Assembly (NCBI GenBank): GCA_017522065.1
Contig: JAFXAD010000006.1
Location: forward strand, 1-64,000
DNA: 64,000 nt
DNA from: Bacteroidales bacterium
GTDB lineage: Bacteria; Bacteroidota; Bacteroidia; Bacteroidales; P3
Reading direction: 5' to 3'
The position numbers and the translations under genes were made by a program. The notes beneath the pieces are model-generated. The model worked only from the letters and a program-made list of their open reading frames with translations, was not told the origin of the DNA and did not search any database. Positions 17,659-25,671 of the stretch are shown one piece after another (the first letter of the stretch is position 1; every line of letters starts with the position of its first letter).

Positions 17659-19425
17659 TTATTTTTTCTTTGCTGTTTTGACAGCGGCCTTAGCCTTCGT
17701 TGTGGCAGCCTTGACGGTTGCTTTGGCTTTGGCCGTAGCTTTCTCGACACCCTTCACGGCTTTCTTGACGGCAGCCTCGACGACGTAGGGGTTGTCCTCG
17801 TTGCTGACGAAAGGATAGGTGTAGTTGTATGCGGGGTCGAAGGTCTCCTTGATGGCCTGAGGCGAAGTCCAACGTATCAGGTTCAGGTAGGAACCAGCCT
17901 TGTCGTTTGTGCCGCTGGCACGTGCACCGCCAAAGGGCTGCTGACCGACGACAGCACCGGTGGGCTTGTCGTTGTAGTAGATGTTGCCGGCAGCATATTT
18001 CAGTATGTCGGCACCTGTGCGCAGGGCCTTGCGGTCGGTAGCGAAGATGGCACCCGTCAGGGCGTAGGGCGATGTCTCGTCGCAGAGATGCAGCGTCTTC
18101 TCGTAGTCCTTGTCGTCATAGACGTATACGGTGATGATAGGTCCGAAGATCTCCTCGCACATCGATTTGTATTTCGGGGTCTTGGCAAGGATGACCGTGG
18201 GCTGGATGAACCAACCGACGCTCTTGTCGCCGGTGCCACCGAAGACGATTTCAGCATCTTTGCTCTTCTTGGCGTGGTTGATGTAGTTCATGCAGTTGTC
18301 GAACGAAGCCTCGTCGATGACGGCATTGACGAATGCCGAGAAATCGCGCACGTCGCCGACCTTTATCTCTTTCAGCATCTTGCCGACAGAATCCTTCACC
18401 TTCGGCCACATGGATTTAGGCACGTATGCGCGGCTTGCTGCCGAGCATTTCTGTCCCTGGAACTCGAAAGCTCCGCGGACAATGGCCGTTGCCACCTGGT
18501 CGGGATTTGCGCTCTGATGTGCAAAGATGAAATCCTTGCCGCCAGTCTCGCCGACAATCTTCGGATAGGTACGATAGTTGGCAATATTGTCGCCAATCGA
18601 CTTCCAGAATCCGTTGAAGGTCTTGGTACCACCGGTGAAATGGACACCGGCGAGGTTCTCGTTGGCAAAAGCCACCTTGCCGATGAGGGCACCGCTGCCG
18701 GGCAGGAAGTTCACTACTCCGTCGGGCAGGCCAGCCTCTTTGTATATCTCCATAAGGATGTAGTTCGAAAGCATTGCCGTAGTCGACGGTTTCCAGATGC
18801 AAGTGTTGCCCATCAGGACGGGCGACAGGCAAAGGTTGCTGGCTATCGAGGTAAAATTGAAAGGAGTGATAGCGAAGACGAATCCCTCGAGCGGACGATA
18901 GGTCACATAGTTCAGCGTACCCTTGTCGCTGCAGGGCTGGTCGCTGTATATCTGGCTGGCATAGTATGCGTTGTAGCGCAGGAAGTCGGCCAACTCGCAT
19001 GCCGAGTCGATTTCTGCCTGCATAGTGGTCTTGCCCTGGCCAAGCATGGTGGCCGCATTGATTTTCCAACGGTATTTGCCACAAATCAGGGTAGCAATCT
19101 TTTGCATCACGCTGGCACGCTCAATCCACGGGGTGTTGGCCCATTCCTCGTGAGCTTTCATGGCTGCATCGATAGCCATCTTCACCTCCTTCTCTCCGAC
19201 CTTATAGTATTTGGCGAGGACATGCTTGTTCTCGGTCGGCATAACGATGGTACCAGTATCTTTGGTTTTCACGGCCTTGCCGCCAATAATGGGGCAAATC
19301 TCATACTGCATGTTGTAAAGTTCATTCAGAGCTTCGCGAATTTTTTTGCGCTCTGGACTACCGGGAGCATAACCCAGCACAGGTTCATTCTCAGGTTTCG
19401 GGAACGAGAAAAGAGTGTTGTTCAT
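17659..19425 (-). CDS. pruA: L-glutamate gamma-semialdehyde (1-pyrroline-5-carboxylate) dehydrogenase with Lys/Ala-rich tail
   Basis: 588 aa. It oxidises glutamate semialdehyde to glutamate with NAD, the second step of proline breakdown, in the cytoplasm. The aldehyde dehydrogenase signature is clear: PKIVGETGGKDF with the general-base Glu, then GQKCSAASRAYVP with the catalytic Cys, and SPYALTGAIF, FGGARASGTNDKAG near the end. Bacteroidota PruA proteins I know end shortly after the EDNPYV region; here about 45 more residues follow, almost only Lys, Ala, Val and Thr (AVKKAVKGVEKATAKAKATV and on to KTAKKK), like a histone H1-type tail. No proline dehydrogenase gene is nearby. A consensus promoter lies upstream and a terminator downstream, so it is monocistronic. 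Confidence 0.92.
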   Translation of the reverse strand: MNNTLFSFPKPENEPVLGYAPGSPERKKIREALNELYNMQYEICPIIGGKAVKTKDTGTIVMPTENKHVLAKYYKVGEKEVKMAIDAAMKAHEEWANTPWIERASVMQKIATLICGKYRWKINAATMLGQGKTTMQAEIDSACELADFLRYNAYYASQIYSDQPCSDKGTLNYVTYRPLEGFVFAITPFNFTSIASNLCLSPVLMGNTCIWKPSTTAMLSNYILMEIYKEAGLPDGVVNFLPGSGALIGKVAFANENLAGVHFTGGTKTFNGFWKSIGDNIANYRTYPKIVGETGGKDFIFAHQSANPDQVATAIVRGAFEFQGQKCSAASRAYVPKSMWPKVKDSVGKMLKEIKVGDVRDFSAFVNAVIDEASFDNCMNYINHAKKSKDAEIVFGGTGDKSVGWFIQPTVILAKTPKYKSMCEEIFGPIITVYVYDDKDYEKTLHLCDETSPYALTGAIFATDRKALRTGADILKYAAGNIYYNDKPTGAVVGQQPFGGARASGTNDKAGSYLNLIRWTSPQAIKETFDPAYNYTYPFVSNEDNPYVVEAAVKKAVKGVEKATAKAKATVKAATTKAKAAVKTAKKK

Positions 19426-19514
19426 AGGATGATGTTTTTAAAAATGTTTTACAATATATTATTTTCCAAATTATTATTCAAAAATTCCACCCCTCATTTT
19501 CATTTATTCCGTTG

Positions 19515-19544
19515 CAAAATTACATTTATTTTTGCATTTTCAAA
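19515..19544 (-). promoter_or_regulatory. Bacteroidota promoter of pruA (TTTG-N18-TAATTTTG)
   Basis: On the minus strand TTTG (19544-19541), an 18-base spacer, then TAATTTTG (19522-19515), 90 bases before the pruA ATG. Both boxes match the known Bacteroidota consensus. Confidence 0.7.
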
Positions 19545-19621
19545 AAAAAAATTGCTTTCCAACGGCGTGAGAATTGATAATTTTTTACTTTTTGGCGTGG
19601 AGAGAATACTAAACTTTTTAC

Positions 19622-19629
19622 TACTTTTG
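19622..19629 (+). promoter_or_regulatory. -7 element TACTTTTG
   Basis: Matches TAnnTTTG, 68 bases before the ATG at 19698. The -33 box is not at the right distance. Confidence 0.5.
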
Positions 19630-19697
19630 CAACTGCATTGCCCCATTAGGCACTGCAGTACAAAACACATAAACAATCAATTAAAAATACAATAACA

Positions 19698-20129
19698 ATG
19701 AAAAAGTTCAGTATTATTTTAATGTTTGTGGCCATGTTTGCAGCCACATCGTGCAGCAGCCTCTCATCGGCCACCGACACTGCCGCCGTAACTTCCGGAG
19801 CAGCATGCAGCCAAGCCCTCCTCTCGCTCAACAAAAGCAAAAAGGCCGGCACCCTCGCCATCACCAACCCCACCGACCTCAGCAACATGCTTGTCGTCAT
19901 CGGTGCCTACAACGGCCTGAAGGCCAACAAAGAAAACGCTAACTACAAAAAATCTTTCACCACTGGTATGGTCACCGGAGGCGGCTCAATCATCAACAAG
20001 ACCATGGCCACCAACATCACCAACAGCCTGCTCAACGCCAGCGGTCTCGAAGGCGTGACAGCCTCCAACATAGCTCAAAAAGCCCAAACCGTCAACACTA
20101 TAATCCAACTACTCGGAGCGTTGAAATAA
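19698..20129 (+). CDS. Small lipoprotein, unknown function
   Basis: 143 aa with a lipobox (FAATSCSS, Cys19). The mature part is small-residue rich and mostly helical (ACSQALLSLNKSKKAG, LSNMLVVIGAYNGL, ATNITNSLLNASGLEG, NTIIQLLGALK). The Ser/Thr/Ala content and paired helices resemble small lipoproteins common in Bacteroidales, but I cannot name a family. It stands alone between its own -7 element and a strong terminator, so it is a single-gene unit and may be well expressed. Confidence 0.7.
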   Translation: MKKFSIILMFVAMFAATSCSSLSSATDTAAVTSGAACSQALLSLNKSKKAGTLAITNPTDLSNMLVVIGAYNGLKANKENANYKKSFTTGMVTGGGSIINKTMATNITNSLLNASGLEGVTASNIAQKAQTVNTIIQLLGALK

Positions 20130-20152
20130 AACGAATACTAAAAAGCTAAAAG

Positions 20153-20200
20153 GAAACCACTATCTTGCAGAATAATCTGAAAGATGGTGGTTTCTTTTTT
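20153..20200 (+). terminator. Rho-independent terminator
   Basis: Arms GAAACCACTATCTT and AAGATGGTGGTTTC (one mismatch) followed by six T. It is 23 bp past the stop of the 143-aa lipoprotein. Confidence 0.85.
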
Positions 20201-20321
20201 AAATGCACTCAATTGCCTTTCGTTAAAAAAACACATTCAACTTTGTCAAATTTGACAAATTCAGTAATTTATCACAATGTTACATGTTTAATTGAGGGTC
20301 CTAACTACAAGTATAAAACCA

Positions 20322-20966
20322 TCATTCAAGAAAGTTTCCTGGTTTAGGAATTATATGAATAACAAAACGTTGATTTGCATAATTACCAACGACATCGGGA
20401 TATTCACGAAATCGGCTGTTACAACCGCTACCTGACACAATTAATTCACATGGCAAATCATCAAAAACTATGCCATTCGTTTTCCAATAATTCACAAGAG
20501 AAAGTGCTCTACTGTAGCTTAACTCATCATTAAGAGGATAGCTATCTTTTGAGCTCTGTCCTTCAATTATAAGCATATACTCTGCATCCGGAATAGTTCT
20601 TTTGGCATCCTTCATAAAGTTCACAACTGCTCTTCCGGCTTCCAACAGACGTTCCAAGTCGCTGAAATTTATATCATTAATATTCGAACTACGAGGCAAG
20701 AAAGAAACATTTATATTTTTTAAAGTATGTCGTTTATATTCTTCGTTATACTGAAAATAATTTGAATCAATTTTTTTGATTGAATTTTCCAGTTGTATAA
20801 TTTTTGCCAGTTGCGCTGCCGTTGCATCACGTTCTTTGGCAGTTTTAACCATCTTGTAATGAAGCATACTGATAGTCAATACAAACAAGACCAACATTAC
20901 AAAAAACATACTTGTCATCAAGTCCGAGTAACTAGTCCAAAAATATGATTCTTTTCTTACCGACAT
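20322..20966 (-). CDS. ZorB/MotB-like stator protein with OmpA-type peptidoglycan-binding domain
   Basis: 214 aa. One N-terminal span (about 13-36) begins SYSDLMTSMFFVMLVLFVL; Asp15 is placed like the ion-carrying aspartate of MotB and ZorB. A short helical linker with heptad character leads to a C-terminal OmpA/MotB-like domain (MLIIEGQSSKDSYPLNDELS, SRALSLVNYW, NQRFVIHI). With its partner 6 bp upstream it should form a proton- or sodium-driven inner-membrane motor held to peptidoglycan. In Zorya antiphage systems ZorB plays this part. No zorC, zorD or zorE-type gene is adjacent, so assignment to a defence system is open. The gene is AT-rich compared with its flanks. Confidence 0.7.
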   Translation of the reverse strand: MSVRKESYFWTSYSDLMTSMFFVMLVLFVLTISMLHYKMVKTAKERDATAAQLAKIIQLENSIKKIDSNYFQYNEEYKRHTLKNINVSFLPRSSNINDINFSDLERLLEAGRAVVNFMKDAKRTIPDAEYMLIIEGQSSKDSYPLNDELSYSRALSLVNYWKTNGIVFDDLPCELIVSGSGCNSRFREYPDVVGNYANQRFVIHIIPKPGNFLE

Positions 20967-20972
20967 AAGAAT

Positions 20973-22370
20973 TTACAGTATATTAAATGAAACCAATAAA
21001 AAGTATATAACTGCAAGACTTACAATTATACATGTAAATGCCAAAACAGCCATAATCCATACCGGAAGAACTTGTTTTTTAGCCGATGGCAATCCTGTTG
21101 GACGGTTAGCATTATCCTGGAGTATTTTATTTTGTTGTTGCGTAACTTTCACCAAATTATCTAGTAACTGTCGAACTCCAGAAAGATTATTAATCTCTGT
21201 TATGACTCTAGACATCTCTGAAGACTTACTTTCCAGCAATTGTTGCTGCTTCAGCAATGCTTTTGCCAGATTATCATCTAATTCTGCAACCTTTTGTATA
21301 ATTGAATTACCTGACATATCTATAGCATTTTGTGCACTGTTAAGTGCTTCGTTGGATATCTTCTCCATTCGTTCTACATTCGTCCTTTCCCTCATAAAAT
21401 ATTCACCCATATCTTCCAATGTTTTCATCCTTCGCTCTGATCCATCCAGTTTCTCATTGAGTAATCGAACCTGTTCAAGATATGTAGTACTATTTTCTAA
21501 CATTTCCGCCAATGTACCAATTTCTTCTGAGCACTTGGATAGACGCTCATACAATTCCAAAGCCGATTCTGTCACTCTCTTGGTTTTGAGTTGCTCTACT
21601 GCTTCAAGTAATCGCACTTGATTCTGTGTTGCAATGTTAACCTTGTCTATCGTATTGCTCATATTGATTGCATTAGACCTGAACTGAGTAACAAATTGTG
21701 TCAATTCCTGTGACAATTGTAACATAACAGCACCTGTTGAATCATTCATAACAGGAAGCAATTCGGATTGAATCCAACTAAGAAAGATGTGTTTTTTCCT
21801 TTCTATTCCTCTTTTTGCTTTACGGATTGCAAGTGTACTATATGTTGTGAATGCAACACCAAATAGGCTTCCTATCATAGCATATGCAACATCTTGGAGC
21901 AGTCCTCCGACCCCCACATTGGATAAATTTTCTATTTCTGACGACAATAATGTTTCCAACCCCTCTGAACCAACAAGGTATAACAATCCTATTATAATGC
22001 CAAGCATTGTTCCTACGAGTCCTGCATACAAAGGTACAGGCAATAGTTCTCTTACTTCATCTTCAGCAGCATCTACATTTCTATCAACGATATCTTTTAC
22101 CAAAGCAAAATCACTAACTCGGCCCTTGTTTTTTGACAAATACTGATTTATAGAATCAATTATGGAATTCCATACATCCGATTTGTTCTTTTTATCAATA
22201 CAATATATATGGAATTGTTCATTTATATCTGATTTGAACAATTTCATCTGAGAATTAACATTTTCAGGAAAAATTTCCTTCAATCCATGAACTCCACGAA
22301 TTGTATTAATAAACCACTTCGTTTGGAATCCAATGATTCCAAAAATAATTACAATAATCAACCAACTCAT
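20973..22370 (-). CDS. ZorA/MotA-like channel protein with long coiled coil and extra C-terminal membrane span
   Basis: 465 aa. A first span is at residues 2-20, then a MotA/TolQ/ExbB core with two spans (about 112-134, PLYAGLVGTMLGIIIGLL; 160-183, DVAYAMIGSLFGVAFTTY). The core motif GLVGTMLGIIIG is characteristic of the family. A long coiled coil (about 215-415) follows, as in ZorA tails that project into the cytoplasm. Unlike canonical ZorA it ends in another strong membrane span (about 435-460, WIMAVLAFTCIIVSLAVIYF), which would tie the tail back to the membrane. It forms an operon with the ZorB-like gene. A force-generating complex is well supported by family knowledge; an antiphage role is an inference. 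Confidence 0.7.
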   Translation of the reverse strand: MSWLIIVIIFGIIGFQTKWFINTIRGVHGLKEIFPENVNSQMKLFKSDINEQFHIYCIDKKNKSDVWNSIIDSINQYLSKNKGRVSDFALVKDIVDRNVDAAEDEVRELLPVPLYAGLVGTMLGIIIGLLYLVGSEGLETLLSSEIENLSNVGVGGLLQDVAYAMIGSLFGVAFTTYSTLAIRKAKRGIERKKHIFLSWIQSELLPVMNDSTGAVMLQLSQELTQFVTQFRSNAINMSNTIDKVNIATQNQVRLLEAVEQLKTKRVTESALELYERLSKCSEEIGTLAEMLENSTTYLEQVRLLNEKLDGSERRMKTLEDMGEYFMRERTNVERMEKISNEALNSAQNAIDMSGNSIIQKVAELDDNLAKALLKQQQLLESKSSEMSRVITEINNLSGVRQLLDNLVKVTQQQNKILQDNANRPTGLPSAKKQVLPVWIMAVLAFTCIIVSLAVIYFLLVSFNIL

Positions 22371-22433
22371 AATTTTTTTTAATTATTCTTACATTTAAGA
22401 TATCTTATTTGTTTTTAATACTATAATAATAAA

Positions 22434-22466
22434 AATCCCACCGGCACAACATGTGTCGATGGGATT
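22434..22466 (-). terminator. Rho-independent terminator
   Basis: Arms AATCCCA and TGGGATT with an inner CACA/TGTG stem; on the minus strand it runs into TTTTTATTATTATAG. It starts 4 bp after the stop at 22471, which supports that stop as a real gene end, and it separates the decayed gene from the motor operon. Confidence 0.75.
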
Positions 22467-22470
22467 CATT

Positions 22471-22705
22471 TTACATTCGCAAATCACAAACAATCAGAAA
22501 ATCATCCTCATAGAATCTATAACTTGAGGGGGGGGTAAAACTGGTATTATAATTATGTTTTTGTACATTAATTTCTTTATTTTTGAATCCTTCTATAATA
22601 GATTCTTTTGATTTTTCTTGTCTTAACGATTTTTAGAGCGCAATTCTTTATATACAAGTTTGACATAAGATGTTGAATTTATTCCATAATGTCTTTAATT
22701 ATTTT
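22471..22705 (-). pseudogene. Decayed small gene, several frameshifts
   Basis: Coding-like minus-strand sequence is split over three frames. Reading down from about 22700: NRKIIKDIM, then in another frame RHYGINSTSYVKLVYKELRS, then after a stop and shift near 22633 SLRQEKSKESIIEGFKN and SYRFYEDDFLIVCDLRM before a TAA at 22471. A terminator follows at once. No intact start exists. The middle part resembles a ribbon-helix-helix-like segment but is too short to assign. The remnant suggests gene turnover next to the motor pair. Confidence 0.4.
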
Positions 22706-22739
22706 TCGATTAAATAATTATCACAGCAAGAACATACGA

Positions 22740-23642
22740 TTAGTCCAACAATCTTCCAACATCCTCCACATCCATTCCTACACCTTGGGCTATCTGCTCC
22801 AACGTCAAACCTATTGCTCGAAGACGGCGAATGGTTTCAATTTTCTCCTTCTCTATTCCCTCTTGCCTTCCCAACCGCAGTCCTTCTTGCATACCTTTCT
22901 GCACACCTTTTTCTTCCGCGGTTTTAATGGTACTGTAATTATCCCAAAACATCTTCTTACTCTCTTCGTACTGAAGGCGTTCCGACTCCGAGTAGCGTGC
23001 AATCTCAGCCTGCTCAAAAAGTTTCTTAAACACGCGATCCTGTAAAGCCATCGGGCGCTCCAGCAGACGAGAGAGATTGTGAAGCACAAACATCCACTTG
23101 TCAAACATCGTTTCAAGTTCTACTTCGCTCTTGGTAAATTTTGGCATCTCAAGGTAAATAAATGTTAGCTTGTCGTAAAAGACATGATTGTCCTCAACAT
23201 CTTTTAGCTTGATTTCGTGCCGATAGCTATCGGCAGGATACTCTCCATTAGGAAACTCGAAATTCAGTATACCAACAGTGTAGACATCGTCCAGATGGTA
23301 GTCCCATTCGCCCTTGGGAGCCTGTTGTCGTATAGGTGCAGTTGCATAATACACACTGCGGTCTTTGAAGTAAACCTGTTCTGCTTTTTGCATCTCAACG
23401 ATGAATCGGCTGCCATCCTTGGCCATACAGTAGACATCGAATATAGAACGACGATCGCCATAACTATCGCCAAGATTCTCTCCGTTGAGGTACTGCACGT
23501 CCTCTATCTCCTTCTCGCTGCCTACAAGCAGAGAGTTGAGAAAACTGATGAGTAAATCCTTGTTCATCTCGGTGCCGAATAATCTCTTGAAACCGAAGTC
23601 TGTATATGGGTTTATATAACGTTCTTTGAGTTCCTGTAGCAT
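22740..23642 (-). CDS. Rpn-family recombination-promoting nuclease / PD-(D/E)XK transposase-like protein
   Basis: 300 aa. It opens with NPYTDFGFKRLFGTEMNKDL, the usual start of this family, and has a PD-(D/E)XK-type active site: Asp69 in SIFDVYC, then Glu83-x-Gln85 in FIVEMQ. The C-terminal third is helical with a repeated basic pattern (KGVQKGMQEGLRLGRQEG) and a small HTH-like end (LRAIGLTLEQIAQGVG). Members act as DNA nucleases, are often multi-copy, and have been tied to recombination and phage defence. No terminal inverted repeats were seen, so mobility is not shown. It lies upstream of the motor operon but a decayed gene and terminator stand between. Confidence 0.85.
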   Translation of the reverse strand: MLQELKERYINPYTDFGFKRLFGTEMNKDLLISFLNSLLVGSEKEIEDVQYLNGENLGDSYGDRRSIFDVYCMAKDGSRFIVEMQKAEQVYFKDRSVYYATAPIRQQAPKGEWDYHLDDVYTVGILNFEFPNGEYPADSYRHEIKLKDVEDNHVFYDKLTFIYLEMPKFTKSEVELETMFDKWMFVLHNLSRLLERPMALQDRVFKKLFEQAEIARYSESERLQYEESKKMFWDNYSTIKTAEEKGVQKGMQEGLRLGRQEGIEKEKIETIRRLRAIGLTLEQIAQGVGMDVEDVGRLLD

Positions 23643-23705
23643 AACATATTATCTTTTATTTATGAACGAGGATTGATTGCTTTTATTATATAACAAAAAA
23701 ACTTT

Positions 23706-24629
23706 TTATACAAAGCGATATCTTTTCCTAGCGTGTTCTACATTACGACGTAACTGGAAATACTTTATGCGGGATAAGGCCGAATGCTTGGACATTGATT
23801 TAAACTCCTTTTCGTCGGCTTCGGGGAGCGATTCGAGATTGGCTTTACTATTGTCGTCGAGACGGAACGAGGAGGGTGCCTGGATGTTGAACGGACAGAC
23901 ATTCTGGCAAATATCGCAGCCGAAGACATAACCTCGGGTGTCGATGTCTGCAGGAAGACTTTCGGCACGGTTCTCGATGGTGTTGTACGATGTGCATCGG
24001 CGAGCATCGAGCATCGGCATGCCGACAGCAGAAGTCGTTATTGCATGGTTGGGGCAGGCATCGACACATCGGCGGCATTCGGCACAACATTTACCTTGAT
24101 ACGGTTCGTCATAATGGTCAAATTCGGCAGCTGTGACAATCTCGCCAAGATAGCACATCGAACCATAGCGCGGATGAATGAACAACGTGTTGCGTCCAAT
24201 CCATCCCATGCCGGCATGCACAGCCCAATGGCGGTCGCTGATGGGGGCCGTGTCGACAAACGGACGTGCTTCGAAATCCTGATATTTCTCCTCGATGGCG
24301 ACTATCAGCCTGTACATTCTGCGCTTCATCATTTCATGATAGTCTTCGCTATATGCATATTGCGATATCTTCAGGCCACCGTCCATTTGGCGGTCAGGCT
24401 TATACGGCACGACGAGCGAAATGACCGTCCTCGCCCCTTCGACCAGCAGCCGCGGGTCGCGACGCATTTCTGCATTGCGTTCCATATAGTGCATATCGGC
24501 CTGACAGCCAGCCTCGAGCCATTCGTCGAGAGGGTATTCCTCTTCGCCGAGCCGCTCGGCACGCGCAATGCCGCAGTCGGAAAAACCCTCAGCGGCAGCC
24601 AGCTGTTTGATTAACGCACTATTTATCAC
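23706..24629 (-). CDS. queG: Epoxyqueuosine reductase
   Basis: It catalyses the last step of queuosine synthesis in tRNA, reducing epoxyqueuosine with a cobalamin cofactor. Seen: the QueG core (PFVDTAPISDRHWAVHAGMG, WIGRNTLFIHP) and two [4Fe-4S] clusters (CCAECRRCVDACP, FGCDICQNVCPFN). No ATG occurs before the conserved region. I chose GTG at 24627-24629 (INSALIKQLAAAEGFSDCG follows), which fits family length (about 307 aa); a TTG three codons upstream is the alternative. Single gene, with the outer-membrane protein gene upstream in the same direction (30 bp gap). Confidence 0.9.
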   Translation of the reverse strand: MINSALIKQLAAAEGFSDCGIARAERLGEEEYPLDEWLEAGCQADMHYMERNAEMRRDPRLLVEGARTVISLVVPYKPDRQMDGGLKISQYAYSEDYHEMMKRRMYRLIVAIEEKYQDFEARPFVDTAPISDRHWAVHAGMGWIGRNTLFIHPRYGSMCYLGEIVTAAEFDHYDEPYQGKCCAECRRCVDACPNHAITTSAVGMPMLDARRCTSYNTIENRAESLPADIDTRGYVFGCDICQNVCPFNIQAPSSFRLDDNSKANLESLPEADEKEFKSMSKHSALSRIKYFQLRRNVEHARKRYRFV

Positions 24630-24659
24630 CAGATACAATAGATTATTTATTCCTCACTC

Positions 24660-25295
24660 TCAGAATGACCATCCGATTTTAAAACTTATCATTTGGGTTA
24701 GCCCCAATATAAGCTGGGCATCGTCCATCAGTCTGTCGCCATCATCCTGATGCCATTTTCTGCTAAGAGGGATATATTCAACAAATTCGGCAGTGAAACG
24801 CTTTTTTGACAGGAACCTGATTCCAAATCCAAAATCAGGTGATGCCAGCAATCGGCGGTAGTGGAACTGGCGTGTTCTGATGTCCCACCCGTCGCTGCCA
24901 TCGAAAACGTCATATTTTCCTGAAGCATAAAGTAAATTGCCTCCGGTCTGAAGGAAGAACAACATTCCCCAAAGCTTTGCAAAATAGAAACGATAGTGTA
25001 CCGCACCCATAGCCACCCCCACGTGATGCACACCAGCCATCAAATCCATCTGCGGCGCACCGCCAAGAGAGACTTCGGCCGCATGGCGACGGTGGATGTT
25101 GTATTCATAGAACACTGTCGGATGAAACCAAGCAAAAGGGTTGATTTTGACGGTATGCTTGTAGAGCGTATCCCAAACCGTAACAGGTTTTGGCACAACG
25201 GCTTCCACCTCTTGCGCTTTTGCGGAGCCTCCCAGTGCCGCCGTCATCAAAACCAACAAGGACAGCAACAACACGATTCTTGACTTACATACCAT
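24660..25295 (-). CDS. Outer-membrane protein, DUF3575-like, unknown
   Basis: I use ATG at 25295, which begins a clear signal peptide (MVCKSRIVLLLSLLVLMTAA); the frame is open upstream to a GTG but that would place charged residues before it. The mature part starts with a region like DUF3575 proteins (HTVKINPFAWFHPTVFYEYN) and continues as strand-rich sequence to ISFKIGWSF, ending in Phe as barrels do. Its start overlaps the stop of the upstream lipoprotein (25285), so both are translated together. It is probably a small outer-membrane barrel; ligand unknown. Confidence 0.7.
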   Translation of the reverse strand: MVCKSRIVLLLSLLVLMTAALGGSAKAQEVEAVVPKPVTVWDTLYKHTVKINPFAWFHPTVFYEYNIHRRHAAEVSLGGAPQMDLMAGVHHVGVAMGAVHYRFYFAKLWGMLFFLQTGGNLLYASGKYDVFDGSDGWDIRTRQFHYRRLLASPDFGFGIRFLSKKRFTAEFVEYIPLSRKWHQDDGDRLMDDAQLILGLTQMISFKIGWSF

Positions 25296-25668
25296 AATGC
25301 CACCTTCCTTTCCATCCACCTGGATATATATTCAAAGTGTCGCGAATCCAAGGGTATTCACCGCCATAAAGAGTGTCGCCTTTGTACAATATGTAAAGCC
25401 ATCTGTATTCGATCGAGAACTTACTGTTGTCGACCAAATTGTCGACACCGGTATTGTAAGCGAAGCCGAAACGGCCCTGACTGTCGGTGGACACCGAGCC
25501 CAGGGTATCGAAACCGTCCATTGTGAAAAATAGTTGCTGCCCCGGCAGCGGCACGGTCAAAGTGCTGTCGGAATACAGCGTTCCGCGTATTTCGTACAGC
25601 TCGGTATCGGCACACGAAAAAAGCGTAAACGCAGTAACGGTCAGTAATATTTCTTTCATGAACTTCAT
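25285..25668 (-). CDS. Small lipoprotein with carboxypeptidase-regulatory-like fold
   Basis: 127 aa; a second ATG at codon 4 (25659) gives the tighter signal MKEILLTVTAFTLFSC. After the lipidated Cys comes a strand pattern (YEIRGTLYSDSTLTVPLPGQ, then GSVSTDSQGRFGFAY) like the carboxypeptidase-regulatory/transthyretin-like modules of Bacteroidota surface lipoproteins. It is 3 bp after the methyltransferase gene and overlaps the following outer-membrane protein gene by 11 bp, which suggests the two envelope proteins act together. Confidence 0.65.
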   Translation of the reverse strand: MKFMKEILLTVTAFTLFSCADTELYEIRGTLYSDSTLTVPLPGQQLFFTMDGFDTLGSVSTDSQGRFGFAYNTGVDNLVDNSKFSIEYRWLYILYKGDTLYGGEYPWIRDTLNIYPGGWKGRWHYGM

Positions 25669-25671
25669 TTC

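Noticed and set aside
17644..19695. 683-codon plus-strand open frame opposite pruA
   Set aside because: Complete shadow of an undoubted pruA on the minus strand, including through its terminator and promoter.
20322..22370. Complete Zorya defence system
   Set aside because: Only ZorA/B-like genes are present; no ZorC, ZorD, ZorE or ZorF/G-type gene is adjacent, and the ZorA-like protein has an extra membrane span.
22528..22535. G8 tract as a phase-variation switch
   Set aside because: It lies in a gene remnant with several other frameshifts and no start; with eight bases the local frame is open, so the tract is not what breaks the gene.
22740..23642. Insertion sequence around the Rpn nuclease
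   Set aside because: No terminal inverted repeats or target-site duplication could be seen; annotated as a single gene only.
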